This document shows, piece by piece, positions 34,967 through 43,726 of a stretch of 64,000 nt of DNA. Source of the stretch: Izhakiella australiensis (lineage in GTDB: Bacteria > Pseudomonadota > Gammaproteobacteria > Enterobacterales > Enterobacteriaceae); assembly GCF_002006995.1 (NCBI RefSeq), contig NZ_MRUL01000009.1:124001-188000 (forward strand). The letters are read 5' to 3'. The notes under the pieces were generated by a model. That model searched no databases. It saw nothing but the letters and a program-made list of their open reading frames with translations, and was not told the DNA's origin. Position 1 is the first letter of the stretch; each line of letters begins with the position of its first letter. A program made the position numbers and the translations under genes.

Positions 34967-36441
34967 TCCCGCAGGCGGCTGGCAGCAATAAGCTGTGAAA
35001 GGCGCTGTACCAGCGGTGCAAACTGCGCTTCAGCGGTATTACCATAGCCCAAAACCAGACCGTTATTCTCGCCGGCGGCGGCCAGATAAAAATGCGAAAG
35101 CGCGCCCGGCGCCATACCATAAGCCTGGGCAGCATTAACGATAACGCTATCCGGCCAGGCTGGCGGCAGACGGATGGTCAGATGCATGCCGCTGTCGCCG
35201 CCGGTGAGCTGATATGGCACTTTCAAGTGGTTCGTCAGCGCCAGCAGCAATGCATCTCTGCGCTGGCGATAAAGTCGCCGCATCCGACCAAGGTGGCGAC
35301 TAAACTGCCCTGAACCGATAAACCGCGCCAGTGCCAGCTGCTCACTGCGATGGCCGCCGCGCAGCGTTTCCTGTAGCAGCGCCGCAGCGCGCGCCTGCAG
35401 ATCGTCAGGCAGAATCACAAAGCCAAGGCGCAGCGAGGGAAAAAGCGTTTTGCTGAAGGTTCCCATATACAGTACCGGCGCCTGTGGTACTAACCCCTGC
35501 ATCGCACCAATCAGATCGCCGGTATGGCGGAATTCACTGTCGTAATCATCTTCAATAATCCAGGCGCCGCAGCGCTGCGCGTCGGCAATCAGCTGCAGTC
35601 GACGGCGCACGCTCATTACCTCGCCGCTGGGATACTGATGCGACGGCGTGGTATAGATCAGGCGCGGCGGCTGCTGCCATTGCGCGGCGGGCACGCAAAG
35701 ACCTTCACTATCCACCGGCAGCGGCACCAGTTTAAGATCGCCACATTGAAAGGCGCTTACCGCGCCGCGATAGCCCGGATCTTCAAGCCATACGCGCTCT
35801 GCTGGATTGGTCAGCAGTCGGACGCACAGCATCAACGCCTCCTGCGCCCCTTCGGTGATAACCACCTGATCGGCAGTTGCCCGCACGCCGCGCGTCAACG
35901 CCAGATGCTGAATAATCGCCTGACGCAGCAGCGGCTCGCCAAGGGGATCGCCATAGCCCAGCAGGCGGTGTCCGTCTTCGCGTAGCGCCCGATCGACGCA
36001 GCGCCGCCAGGCAGCAAGAGGAAAACGTGACAGGGCGGGAACGCCGGGGCGAAAAGGCGCATTATCATCAGCAGCGCGCTGGCTCAGTTTTAAACGCTCA
36101 AGACGCCCGGCCAGCTGCGCATCAGGCTGCGGCATCAGCGGCGTGGCGGGCTGATGCTGATGAAGTTGCGCCACCCGCGTTCCCTGACGGCTGAGCATGA
36201 TATAACCCTCGGTGCCCAGCAGCTCATAGGCCGTCGTTACGCTGTTACGTGATACCCCAAGCCGCTGCGCCAGCTCGCGGGAACCGGGCAGGCGACAGCC
36301 CGGCAGCAAACGACCATCGAGGATCGCCAGACGCAGGCGCTGCATTATCTGTGCTGGCAGCGTGGGACCGCCAGGCTCACGCTGCAACGGCGGCTGAAAA
36401 AGGAGTCCGAGCGCATCACTGATCTCCGCTGGCGGGCGCAT
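34963..36441 (-). CDS. MocR/PdxR-type GntR regulator with aminotransferase domain
   Basis: The 492-residue protein fuses an N-terminal GntR winged helix (about 20-95, with GCRLPGSRELAQRLGVSRNS and VTTAYELLGTEGYI) to a fold-type I aminotransferase domain. The latter keeps IIEDDYDSEFR and the PLP-lysine region YMGTFSKTLFPSLRLGFV. MocR proteins sense PLP or PLP-amino-acid adducts and often control a divergent gene. Here the divergent neighbour is a GNAT acetyltransferase, and two TCGTGGCAC direct repeats lie between them. ATG 36441 follows GAGGAAG; the longer frame to 36513 runs across those repeats. pdxK lies 3 kb away. Confidence 0.9.
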   Translation of the reverse strand: MRPPAEISDALGLLFQPPLQREPGGPTLPAQIMQRLRLAILDGRLLPGCRLPGSRELAQRLGVSRNSVTTAYELLGTEGYIMLSRQGTRVAQLHQHQPATPLMPQPDAQLAGRLERLKLSQRAADDNAPFRPGVPALSRFPLAAWRRCVDRALREDGHRLLGYGDPLGEPLLRQAIIQHLALTRGVRATADQVVITEGAQEALMLCVRLLTNPAERVWLEDPGYRGAVSAFQCGDLKLVPLPVDSEGLCVPAAQWQQPPRLIYTTPSHQYPSGEVMSVRRRLQLIADAQRCGAWIIEDDYDSEFRHTGDLIGAMQGLVPQAPVLYMGTFSKTLFPSLRLGFVILPDDLQARAAALLQETLRGGHRSEQLALARFIGSGQFSRHLGRMRRLYRQRRDALLLALTNHLKVPYQLTGGDSGMHLTIRLPPAWPDSVIVNAAQAYGMAPGALSHFYLAAAGENNGLVLGYGNTAEAQFAPLVQRLSQLIAASRLRD

Positions 36442-36460
36442 GTCGTTACTTCCTCGCAGT

Positions 36461-36493
36461 TCGTGGCACCTTAAAAAGTACAAATCGTGGCAC
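36461..36493. promoter_or_regulatory. Direct-repeat operator candidate between MocR and GNAT genes
   Basis: TCGTGGCAC occurs twice in the same orientation, at 36461-36469 and 36485-36493, 24 bp apart. Two same-face direct repeats in the divergent region are the usual arrangement for MocR regulators such as PdxR and GabR. The location just upstream of the MocR start and about 60-90 bp ahead of the GNAT start would let one site set control both genes. Confidence 0.6.
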
Positions 36494-36553
36494 TTATTAT
36501 CAAGCCATAACAACTTTACACTGCGGCTAATTACCCAGGCAAAGGAAACCCGT

Positions 36554-37276
36554 ATGACGCAGCATTACAATCAATTCGGCCAGCCAGTCGGCCCCGCCAT
36601 GCCAGACTGGAGTGAGCGACCACTACCGGGTAAAGTCACAATTGACGGGGATTATTGTCGCATTGAGCCGTTAGACGCCGCACGTCATGGGAACGATCTT
36701 TTTCAGGCCTGGGAGCAGGCTGCTGACGGGCGCGACTGGACCTGGCTACTTGCCGAACCCTTCAACAGCGTCGATGCTTTCCTGGCCTATATCGAGCAGT
36801 CCGTAAAAGGCCAGGACCCGCGCCACTATGCGGTAATTGACCGGCGCAGCGGCAAAGCCGTCGGCACCCTGGCGCTAATGCGCCAGCAGCCCCAGCACGG
36901 CGTAATTGAAGTCGGACATGTCACCTTTTCACCGCTGCTAAAGCAGTCGCCGCTCTCCAGCGAAGCGCAGTTCCTGCTGATGCGTTATGTGTTTGATACC
37001 CTTGGATACCGCCGCTATGAGTGGAAATGTGACAGTTTAAACGCCCCATCGCGTCGCGCTGCGCTACGGCTGGGTTTTAGCTATGAAGGCACCTTTCGCC
37101 AGGCGTTAGTTTATAAAGGACGCAGCAGAGACACAGCCTGGTTCTCAATTATTGATAGTGAGTGGCCACTAACCAAAAAAGCCTTATCGCAGTGGCTGGC
37201 AGCAACTAATTTTGATGCTCAGGGTAAACAGCGTAATTCGCTGGCTACCCTCAGACAGCGGCTTGCCGGAGAATAG
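36554..37276 (+). CDS. GNAT family N-acetyltransferase (RimJ/RimL-like)
   Basis: The 240-residue product looks like RimJ/RimL-type acetyltransferases. It has YCRIEPLDAARHGNDLFQAW near residue 35, HYAVIDRRSGKAVGTLALM in the middle, and YRRYEWKCDSLNAPSRRAAL followed by RLGFSYEGTFRQALVYKGR near the end, the last matching the family's conserved RLGFxxEG. The substrate may be a protein N-terminus or a small amine; it is not readable from sequence. ATG 36554 follows AAAGGAAA. It is divergent from the MocR regulator, which probably controls it. Confidence 0.85.
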   Translation: MTQHYNQFGQPVGPAMPDWSERPLPGKVTIDGDYCRIEPLDAARHGNDLFQAWEQAADGRDWTWLLAEPFNSVDAFLAYIEQSVKGQDPRHYAVIDRRSGKAVGTLALMRQQPQHGVIEVGHVTFSPLLKQSPLSSEAQFLLMRYVFDTLGYRRYEWKCDSLNAPSRRAALRLGFSYEGTFRQALVYKGRSRDTAWFSIIDSEWPLTKKALSQWLAATNFDAQGKQRNSLATLRQRLAGE

Positions 37277-37987
37277 GATAAAAATATAAAGCAACTGCGT
37301 TTATGCTGCTCAGCAGAGCTGAGCGCAACGGCCCAAACCATGAGAAAGCAAACCGCGACGACAAATAAACCACACGATAATCGCTGCATCAGGACCAAAG
37401 CGCGGGCAAAGTAAGTGAACACTCACAAACATCTCACAGCAACCCTGCGCCAAAGGCTTTTCTGCGACAAACGGATGAAGCCCGCCAGGGTGAGCCGCAG
37501 GGAGGCGAACGGCAGACCCTCATTGCTGTAAGCCCGGTACCCAAGTCACAGAAGGCCCGGCTGCTTTCCGCACCGGCACAAGCACATCCGTGTGGCCTGG
37601 CGCACGGCCATCCATGGCCGCGAGCCTACTGAAATCAGCCGGGCCTTCTCCTCCCCCGTAAGCTTCTTCATCGCTTTAAGTAAAAAATAAAACCCGGTCT
37701 GCGCCGGGCTGGATGCCCGCAACGTGGTTTTGCTTTTTAATAAAAAACGAATGCCATTTTCAGCAAACCTGCACCCAACGTCTTCATTAATTAAAAACGG
37801 ATGCCGTTTCAGCAAACCTGTACCAACAGGCTTTTCTGCGCCGAGCGAATGAAGCCCGCCAGGGTGAGCCGCAGGGAGGCGGCGAAAGTAAGCGCTGCGT
37901 CGGGAACGCATCGCGAACGGCCCGTACGGCGGGCTACATGCGTGAGGGAAGGGCGCAGCCACGCAGAAACTGCCGGAAGTCCGGGGT

Positions 37988-38017
37988 CAAGGGGCCATGA
38001 CGTTTGATGGCCCCTTG
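37988..38017. repeat. Perfect 10-bp hairpin in repeat element D (first copy)
   Basis: CAAGGGGCCA (37988-37997) pairs perfectly with TGGCCCCTTG (38008-38017) around a 10-base loop. The second copy of the element, 200 bp further on, has an equivalent hairpin next to the cheV stop. Confidence 0.75.
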
Positions 38018-38187
38018 CCGGTCGCCCACAGCGGCGGGCAACTATGCCACCTGCCTGGCAGGCGAACGGAACAACCCACCAAAGGTGGAGAAATCAGCCA
38101 ACCGCCGCGCAGACGAACGCAACAGCCCACCGCAGGTGAGATAAACCGGGCTGGCAGGGAGGGGAATAACCTCCTGAAGTCCAGGAT

Positions 38188-38217
38188 AAAAGGGCCGTAA
38201 CGCCAAACGGCCCTTTA
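38188..38217 (-). terminator. Probable cheV terminator (second copy of element D hairpin)
   Basis: AAAGGGCCG (38189-38197) pairs with CGGCCCTTT (38208-38216) around a 10-base loop. Read on the minus strand, the stem ends in a short T-run about 12 bases after the cheV stop codon, so it can act as its terminator. It is homologous to the hairpin at 37988-38017. Confidence 0.55.
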
Positions 38218-38228
38218 CCGCCCATGAA

Positions 38229-39188
38229 TCAGGGCTGAAGTACCGACTTAATCGCGCCAAACAGCTCATTGATTTCAAACTTCGCCACGTAGCCATCCGC
38301 CCGAACTTTCCGGATATGCTCTTCATTGGCGCTACCGGTGAGAGACGAGTGAATAATCACCGGGATACCGGCCAAAACCTTGTCGCCCTTAATGCTGCGC
38401 GTCAGGGTAAAACCATCCATCTCCGGCATTTCCAGGTCAGTCAGCACCAGCGCGATCTTATCGCTGACCGGCTGACCGCTCTCCAGAGATTCTCTGGCAA
38501 TCTGCTGAATGTATTTCCAGGCTTCCAGACCGGTGGTGTGCATGATGGCAGGCAGCTTCATCGCCTCCATCGCCTTTTCCAGCATCTGACGTGCGACTTT
38601 TGAGTCTTCGGCGACGATAACGCTGGCGCCAGGCTTGATGCTAATGGTCTTATCCTGGACGATTTTATTTTCGTGGACTTCCCGCGTGGACGGGATAATT
38701 TCATGCAATACCTGCTCTACGTCGAGGATCTGCACCAGCCCTTTCTCGCCGGAAAGACGTTCAAGCGAAGCGATACTGGTAACGTATTTGGCGTTCAGCG
38801 CCATCTCAGAGGGATGCACCTGGCTCCACTCAAGACGAACGATATCGTCAACAGACTCAATCGCGAAGGCCTGGGTACTGCGGGCATATTCAGTTACCAG
38901 CAGCAGATTGTGCCCGGTTTCAGGGACGCAGCCGGCCACCGCCGCTAAATCAATTACCGGGATAATCTGTCCACGAATGCTGGTCATTCCCAACAGCGGC
39001 GCCGCCATACCCGCCGCTTTGGTGATTTCCGGCATTGGCATAATTTCGCGCAGTTTAAATACGTTGATGCCATACAGCTCAGAGGCGCCTTTCGCCGTTT
39101 CTACCCCCAGTCTGAACAGCAGCAGTTCAAATTTGTTGGTCAGCGCCAGATTGGCACGCTCATCAATGTCTCGTTGGATATTATCCAT
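38229..39188 (-). CDS. cheV: Chemotaxis coupling protein CheV
   Basis: CheV joins a CheW-like coupling domain (about residues 15-165, with GASELYGINVFKLREIMP and GMTSIRGQIIPVIDLAAV) to a CheY-like receiver (about 185-315). The receiver shows the acidic pocket VIVAEDSK, the phospho-acceptor Asp in VLTDLEMPEMDG, then IHSSLTG and VAKFE. It links chemoreceptors to CheA and may be tuned by phosphorylation. E. coli lacks it, whereas Salmonella and many Erwiniaceae have it. ATG 39188 gives the family start MDNIQRDIDERANLAL; the frame extends to 39236. It stands alone here, away from other che genes. Confidence 0.95.
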   Translation of the reverse strand: MDNIQRDIDERANLALTNKFELLLFRLGVETAKGASELYGINVFKLREIMPMPEITKAAGMAAPLLGMTSIRGQIIPVIDLAAVAGCVPETGHNLLLVTEYARSTQAFAIESVDDIVRLEWSQVHPSEMALNAKYVTSIASLERLSGEKGLVQILDVEQVLHEIIPSTREVHENKIVQDKTISIKPGASVIVAEDSKVARQMLEKAMEAMKLPAIMHTTGLEAWKYIQQIARESLESGQPVSDKIALVLTDLEMPEMDGFTLTRSIKGDKVLAGIPVIIHSSLTGSANEEHIRKVRADGYVAKFEINELFGAIKSVLQP

Positions 39189-39396
39189 GCCCGTCTCTCT
39201 GATTTTGTCGTTGTGAATACGCCAACCGGTTAGCACACCAACAGATGATCAGTGCGTATAAGGCCAGGGTTAAAGCTACTATCGGCGCGCCGACGAAAAA
39301 AAAGAGGGGAATGATGAAAAAAGTATCAATTAAGTGATCGCTGACAGATATCGCGGCAGGCTCCCGGAGCCGAATAATGCGGCCCGGGAAGGAGGT

Positions 39397-40239
39397 TTAC
39401 TCCATCAGCTTCAGCTCACGCCAGCCCGCCTCACGGGTTCGCCAGACGCACTGCTGCGCGAACAGACCGGCCTGACGCGCAGCCTCAGCGACGGGCAGCC
39501 CTTTCAGCAGCCCCGCCGTCATTTCGGCGGTGAACAGATCGCCGGTGCCCTTGGGCGGGTCAGGGTAGCAGGGATGTTCAGTCACGCTCACCGCCTGGGC
39601 AGTGACGCAGAATACCTTCATTTGCTGCGCATCATCGCTACGGGCTGCGCTGGTGACCACCACCCATTTAGTATGCTGGCTTAATAACGACCGCGCGGCG
39701 TCAACAATTTCATCTTCATGCCGGAGGGTTTCGCCGCACAAGCAGCCCAGCTCAAAGCGATTAGGCGTCAGGCCGGTGGCCAGCGGGGCCAGGCTGTCGC
39801 GGTAATGCTGAGCAAGCGCGGGATCGACATAAAAACCGGTATCTTCATCACCCAGTACTGGATCGATAATCATCAGCAGATGCGGCTTTTTCGCTCTCAT
39901 CTCAGCCAGCCAGGCCGCCAGCGCCTCGGCTTTATCGATGGTTCGCAAATAGCCGGTAATAATGGCCCGCACCTGAGCATCAAGCCCGCGTTCGGCAATC
40001 GCCTGTAAATAGCCCTGAAACCATTGCTGAGGGATTTCGCCGCCATAGCAGGTGGGATAATGGGGTGTATTGCTGAGTAATACGGTAGGAACCGCCAGCG
40101 CCCGCAGTCCGTTGCGCGTCAGAGAAGGGACGGCAATACTGTTGCCAACGCAGCCATAAATCACCTGCGACTGCACTGAAATAACGTCAATAACTTCAGC
40201 CGTGCTCGCTGCGGGCCGATATTCTCCATGTTCGCTCAT
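39397..40239 (-). CDS. pdxK: Pyridoxal/pyridoxine/pyridoxamine kinase PdxK
   Basis: PdxK phosphorylates B6 vitamers with ATP to make PLP and its precursors (and can phosphorylate hydroxymethylpyrimidine). The 280-residue ribokinase-fold product shows VISVQSQVIYGCVGNSIAVP, AVPTVLLSNTPHYPTCYGG, MIIDPVLGDEDTGFYV, LTPNRFELGCL, and the anion-hole/catalytic GTGDLF. The VLLSNTPHY segment fits PdxK better than the paralogue PdxY. It is divergent from yegT. Confidence 0.93.
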   Translation of the reverse strand: MSEHGEYRPAASTAEVIDVISVQSQVIYGCVGNSIAVPSLTRNGLRALAVPTVLLSNTPHYPTCYGGEIPQQWFQGYLQAIAERGLDAQVRAIITGYLRTIDKAEALAAWLAEMRAKKPHLLMIIDPVLGDEDTGFYVDPALAQHYRDSLAPLATGLTPNRFELGCLCGETLRHEDEIVDAARSLLSQHTKWVVVTSAARSDDAQQMKVFCVTAQAVSVTEHPCYPDPPKGTGDLFTAEMTAGLLKGLPVAEAARQAGLFAQQCVWRTREAGWRELKLME

Positions 40240-40401
40240 TAATACCTCTTCTCAGTGCTGCAGTGTTGGTCGATATTACGCACAAATTTTGCGCCTGCCG
40301 CGCGCTTCAGGCAATCAACATCCCTGATCAATCGCTGCTAATCGCTAACCCGGTGCGAGGTAGATCAAATAATAAGCCAAAGGTATTACAAAGGTACTAT
40401 T

Positions 40402-40427
40402 ATTGGTGCTAGATTGGTTACACCAAT
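40402..40427. promoter_or_regulatory. Candidate YegW operator upstream of yegT
   Basis: Three ATTGGT-type half sites lie just ahead of the yegT ribosome site: ATTGGT (40402-40407), ATTGGT (40413-40418) and ACCAAT (40422-40427). The last two form a palindrome with a 3-bp centre. A repressor bound here would block transcription from the TACTAT-like -10 at 40396. Linking it to the HutC-type regulator YegW encoded at the other end of the operon is inference. Confidence 0.45.
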
Positions 40428-40444
40428 ATCCGGGAGTACCCTAC

Positions 40445-41719
40445 ATGAAAAATAAAATCGCCAGCCTGTCATTTATGATGTTCCTTGAGTGGTTTATCTG
40501 GGGCGCATGGTTCGTTCCGCTCTGGGCGTTTCTCAGCAAAAATGGTTTCAGCCCGGTGGAGATAGCCTGGTGCTACGCCTGTACTTCTATCGCCGCGATT
40601 CTTTCTCCTATCCTGGTCGGTTCGCTCGCCGATCGCTTTTTTCAGGCACAAAAGGTACTGGCGCTGCTGATGATAGCCGGCGCGGTTCTGATGTTTTTCG
40701 CCGCCCAACAGCAGCAGTTCACTACCTTCTTCCCGCTGCTGCTGCTCTATGCCCTGACCTACATGCCCACCATTGCGCTGACCAACAGCATCGCTTTTTC
40801 TCACGTTGAGGACGTGGAGCGCGACTATCCGCGCATCCGCGTAATGGGCACCCTCGGCTGGATAGCCTCCGGCATTGCCTGCGGCTTCCTGCCGCCGCTG
40901 CTCGGTTTTGGCGATATCTCTGCCAGCAACATACCGCTGCTGATCACCGCCGCCAGCTCCCTGCTGTTGGGTATTTTCGCCCTGACGCTGCCCGCCACCC
41001 AGCCGAAAAGCACTGGAAAATTCAGTCTGCGCGTGGCGCTGGGCCTGGATGCGCTGCAGCTGCTTAAAGATCGCAGCTTTCTGGTGTTCTTCGTCTGTTC
41101 ATTCCTGTTTAGCATGCCGCTGGCATTTTACTACATTTTCGCTGAGGGTTATCTGACCGAGGTCGGCCTGGCGCACGCGACCGGCTGGATGACGCTGGGT
41201 CAGGTGTCGGAGATTTTCTTCCTGCTGGCGCTGCCGTTCTTTATCAAACGCTTTGGCATCGGCAAAGTGCTGCTGCTGGGACTGGTCACCGCCGCGCTGC
41301 GCTATGTGTTCTTTGTCTTCGGCGGCGACCAGAATGCGCTGACCATCGGCCTGCTGTTTATGGGCATTTTGCTGCACGGCGTCAGCTATGATTTTTACTT
41401 CGTTACCGCCTATATCTACGTCGACAAAAAAGCACCGGTCGCCATGCGCAACGCCGCACAGGGCCTTATCACCCTCGCCTGCCAAGGGATCGGCAGCCTG
41501 CTAGGCTATCGACTGGGGGGTTACCTGATGCAGGAGATGTTTGCTTTCGATAAGCCGCGTAACGGGCTGACCTTCAACTGGGCAGGCATGTGGCTGTTCG
41601 GCAGCGTGATGATAGCCCTGATCACCGTGGCCTTTATTCTGCTGTTCCGCGATGGCAAAAAGCGCAGCGACGAATTAACCACCTATCAAGCAGAGGCTCA
41701 GGCTGAGAGCCGGCAATAA
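40445..41719 (+). CDS. yegT: Nucleoside:H+ symporter family protein YegT
   Basis: The 424-residue, 12-helix protein belongs to the NupG/XapB nucleoside symporter family: MMFLEWFIWGAWFVPLWAFL, NSIAFSHVEDVERDYPRIRV, MGTLGWIASGIACG and GVSYDFYFVTAYIYVDKKAP. E. coli YegT is the closest named relative, and the genes that follow are yegU and yegV as in E. coli. ATG 40445 follows GGGAG; the frame opens at 40403. It probably imports a nucleoside or ribosylated compound processed by its two downstream enzymes. Confidence 0.92.
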   Translation: MKNKIASLSFMMFLEWFIWGAWFVPLWAFLSKNGFSPVEIAWCYACTSIAAILSPILVGSLADRFFQAQKVLALLMIAGAVLMFFAAQQQQFTTFFPLLLLYALTYMPTIALTNSIAFSHVEDVERDYPRIRVMGTLGWIASGIACGFLPPLLGFGDISASNIPLLITAASSLLLGIFALTLPATQPKSTGKFSLRVALGLDALQLLKDRSFLVFFVCSFLFSMPLAFYYIFAEGYLTEVGLAHATGWMTLGQVSEIFFLLALPFFIKRFGIGKVLLLGLVTAALRYVFFVFGGDQNALTIGLLFMGILLHGVSYDFYFVTAYIYVDKKAPVAMRNAAQGLITLACQGIGSLLGYRLGGYLMQEMFAFDKPRNGLTFNWAGMWLFGSVMIALITVAFILLFRDGKKRSDELTTYQAEAQAESRQ

Positions 41720-41730
41720 GGGAAAATATA

Positions 41731-42759
41731 ATGACCACTTTTCACCAGGAAAAACGCATTCTCGGCGCCTTTTACGGCCAGGCGCTGGGCGATGCCATGG
41801 GCATGCCGTCAGAGCTGTGGCCGCGTCAGCGGGTGAAACAGCATTTTGGCTGGATTAACAGTTTTTTACCGGGGCCGAAGGAAAATAGCGCCGCCTGCTA
41901 CTTTAAGCGCGCCGAGTTTACTGATGACACGTCGATGGCGCTGGCGCTGGCAGACGCCATCCTCAGCCATGAAGGAGACATCGTCGCTGAAACCATCGGC
42001 GCCAACATTTTACGCTGGGCGGATACTTTCGACGCCTTTAATAAAAACGTGCTCGGTCCAACGTCGAAAATTGCGCTGAATGCGCTGAAAGCCGGCACGC
42101 CAATTGCGCAGCTGGAAAACAACGGCCTGACCAACGGTGCGGCAATGCGTATTTCGCCGCTGGGATGCCTGCTGCCCGCCCGCGATCTGGATGCCTTTAT
42201 CGACGCCGTCGCGCTGGCCTCCAGCCCGACGCATAAAGCCGACGTCGCCATTGCCGGCGCAACGGTAATCGCCTGGGCCGTCTCGCGCGCCGTCAGCGGC
42301 GCTGGCTGGCCGGTAATTCGCGATGAGCTGCCCGCTATCGCCCGCGCCGCACAGGAAAAGCGCGTGACCACCTTCAGCGCCTCGATGGCCGCCCGCCTTG
42401 AGCTGGCGCTGACGGTCGTTGCCGGGGGTTGCGGCGTTGAATCAACCATGCAGAAAATTTATGACCTGGTCGGCACCGGCACCAGCACCATTGAATCGGT
42501 GCCTGCCGCCATTGCCATGGTGGAGCTCTCCGGCACCGACCCCAATCGTTGCGCCGTTCTGTGCGCAAATCTGGGTGGCGATACCGACACCATCGGCGCC
42601 ATGGCGGTCTCCATTTGCGGCGCCCTTAACGGTATTGATGCCATTGATAGTGACTTAAAAGCGCAGCTGGATGACGCTAATCAGCTCGACTTTACCCGTT
42701 ACAGCGCCGCCTTTAGTCGCTTACGTCAGCAGCGCGAGGGCTGCCATCATGACGCCTGA
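41731..42759 (+). CDS. yegU: ADP-ribosylglycohydrolase family protein YegU
   Basis: The 342-residue product is an all-helical ADP-ribosyl-glycohydrolase/DraG-fold protein. The paired metal-binding motifs are clear: AEFTDDTSMALALADAI near residue 65 and GGDTDTIGAMAVSICGA near residue 285. Family members split N- or O-glycosidic bonds of ADP-ribose, but the E. coli YegU substrate is not established. It starts 11 bases after yegT (GGGAAAA before ATG) and overlaps yegV by 11 bases, so all three form one operon. Confidence 0.92.
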   Translation: MTTFHQEKRILGAFYGQALGDAMGMPSELWPRQRVKQHFGWINSFLPGPKENSAACYFKRAEFTDDTSMALALADAILSHEGDIVAETIGANILRWADTFDAFNKNVLGPTSKIALNALKAGTPIAQLENNGLTNGAAMRISPLGCLLPARDLDAFIDAVALASSPTHKADVAIAGATVIAWAVSRAVSGAGWPVIRDELPAIARAAQEKRVTTFSASMAARLELALTVVAGGCGVESTMQKIYDLVGTGTSTIESVPAAIAMVELSGTDPNRCAVLCANLGGDTDTIGAMAVSICGALNGIDAIDSDLKAQLDDANQLDFTRYSAAFSRLRQQREGCHHDA

Positions 42760-43726
42760 TCTGCTCGACAGGCTGGAGAGCCGCTACCCGGTTTGCATCA
42801 TCGGTGCGGCGGTAGTGGACGTGATTGCCGATGCTTACACCTTGCCCCATCGCGGCAGCGACGTGGAACTGCACCAGCAGGACGTGGCAGTCGGCGGCTG
42901 CGCGCTAAACGTTGCGATTGCGCTGCGCAGGCTGAATATCTGCGCCACTAACGCCCTGCCGATGGGTAACGGCGTCTGGGCAGGCATCATACGTCAGAAG
43001 CTGCGGCAGTATGATATTCACAGCGTAACCGAAACCGCCAGTGGTGATAACGGCTGGTGTCTGGCGCTGGTAGAGCCGGACGGCGAGCGCACCTTTTTAT
43101 CGGTAAGCGGCGTGGAGAATCAGTGGGATGACGCCATGCTGCAAACCATACCGCAGCAGCCAGGCGGCTGGTTCTATCTGTCCGGCTACCAGCTGACCAG
43201 CGCCAGCGGCGAGAAGCTGCTGCGCTGGTTTGAAAATCCGGGCGCCATGCAGCGGCTGCTGATCGATTTCGGCCCGCGGCTGGCAGAGCTGGATGCGGGA
43301 TTTTTTACGCGCGTTATGGCCCTTAAGCCGCTGGTGACGGTCAATCGACAGGAAGCCGAAATGTTGTGGTATGAACGGCTGGAACAGCAGGATAACTTCG
43401 ATGTACAGAGCCTGCTGAGGCAGTGGGTTAGCCGTTATGGCAGCCCGCTAATCGTCCGGCTGGACAGCGAAGGCGCGGGCTTTAACGACGGCCGCCAGCA
43501 GAAATGGCTGGCGCCGCTGCCGGCGAAAGTGGTGGATACTATTGGCGCCGGCGACAGCCACGCCGGCGGCCTGCTGGCCGGTCTGGCTGCCGGCTGGCCG
43601 CTGGAAGACGCCATCGCTTTAGGCAACGCCGTTGCCTCGTTTGTGGTGTCCCATCGCGGCGGCGACTGCTCGCCGGACCGGGAATCACTGCGTAAATACT
43701 GGCAGCAGAGCCTTACTCCGCAATAA
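42749..43726 (+). CDS. yegV: PfkB-family sugar/nucleoside kinase YegV
   Basis: The 325-residue ribokinase-type kinase has VAVGGCALNVAIALRRL near residue 45 and the catalytic/anion-hole DTIGAGDSHAGGLLAGL near residue 270, where Asp is the base. Together with the YegT importer and the YegU glycohydrolase it suggests a salvage route: import, glycosidic cleavage, then phosphorylation. That role is inferred. ATG 42749 overlaps the yegU end. Its stop overlaps the convergent yegW stop by 14 bases. Confidence 0.92.
   Translation: MTPDLLDRLESRYPVCIIGAAVVDVIADAYTLPHRGSDVELHQQDVAVGGCALNVAIALRRLNICATNALPMGNGVWAGIIRQKLRQYDIHSVTETASGDNGWCLALVEPDGERTFLSVSGVENQWDDAMLQTIPQQPGGWFYLSGYQLTSASGEKLLRWFENPGAMQRLLIDFGPRLAELDAGFFTRVMALKPLVTVNRQEAEMLWYERLEQQDNFDVQSLLRQWVSRYGSPLIVRLDSEGAGFNDGRQQKWLAPLPAKVVDTIGAGDSHAGGLLAGLAAGWPLEDAIALGNAVASFVVSHRGGDCSPDRESLRKYWQQSLTPQ

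Larger units (their letters stand above)
37277..38228. repeat. Gene-free mosaic of direct repeats and hairpins
   Basis: This 952-bp interval between the GNAT gene and cheV has no credible coding gene. It contains four repeated elements. Element A is 54 bp at about 37454-37507 and 37828-37881, sharing GAAGCCCGCCAGGGTGAGCC. Element B is about 35 bp at 37745-37779 and 37795-37828, sharing CAGCAAACCTG. Element C is a pair at 38063 and 38115 containing GAACG-AACA/G-CCCACC. Element D begins with GAAGTCC at 37976 and 38176 and carries a hairpin around GGGCC/GGCCC. Short frames such as 37546-37962 (minus) have repetitive composition and no ribosome site. Identity unknown; it may be a relic of a dispersed repeat family. 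Confidence 0.7.

Noticed and set aside
37546-37962. 138-codon minus-strand frame in the repeat region
   Set aside because: Made of repeat-element sequence, no ribosome site, no recognisable domain.
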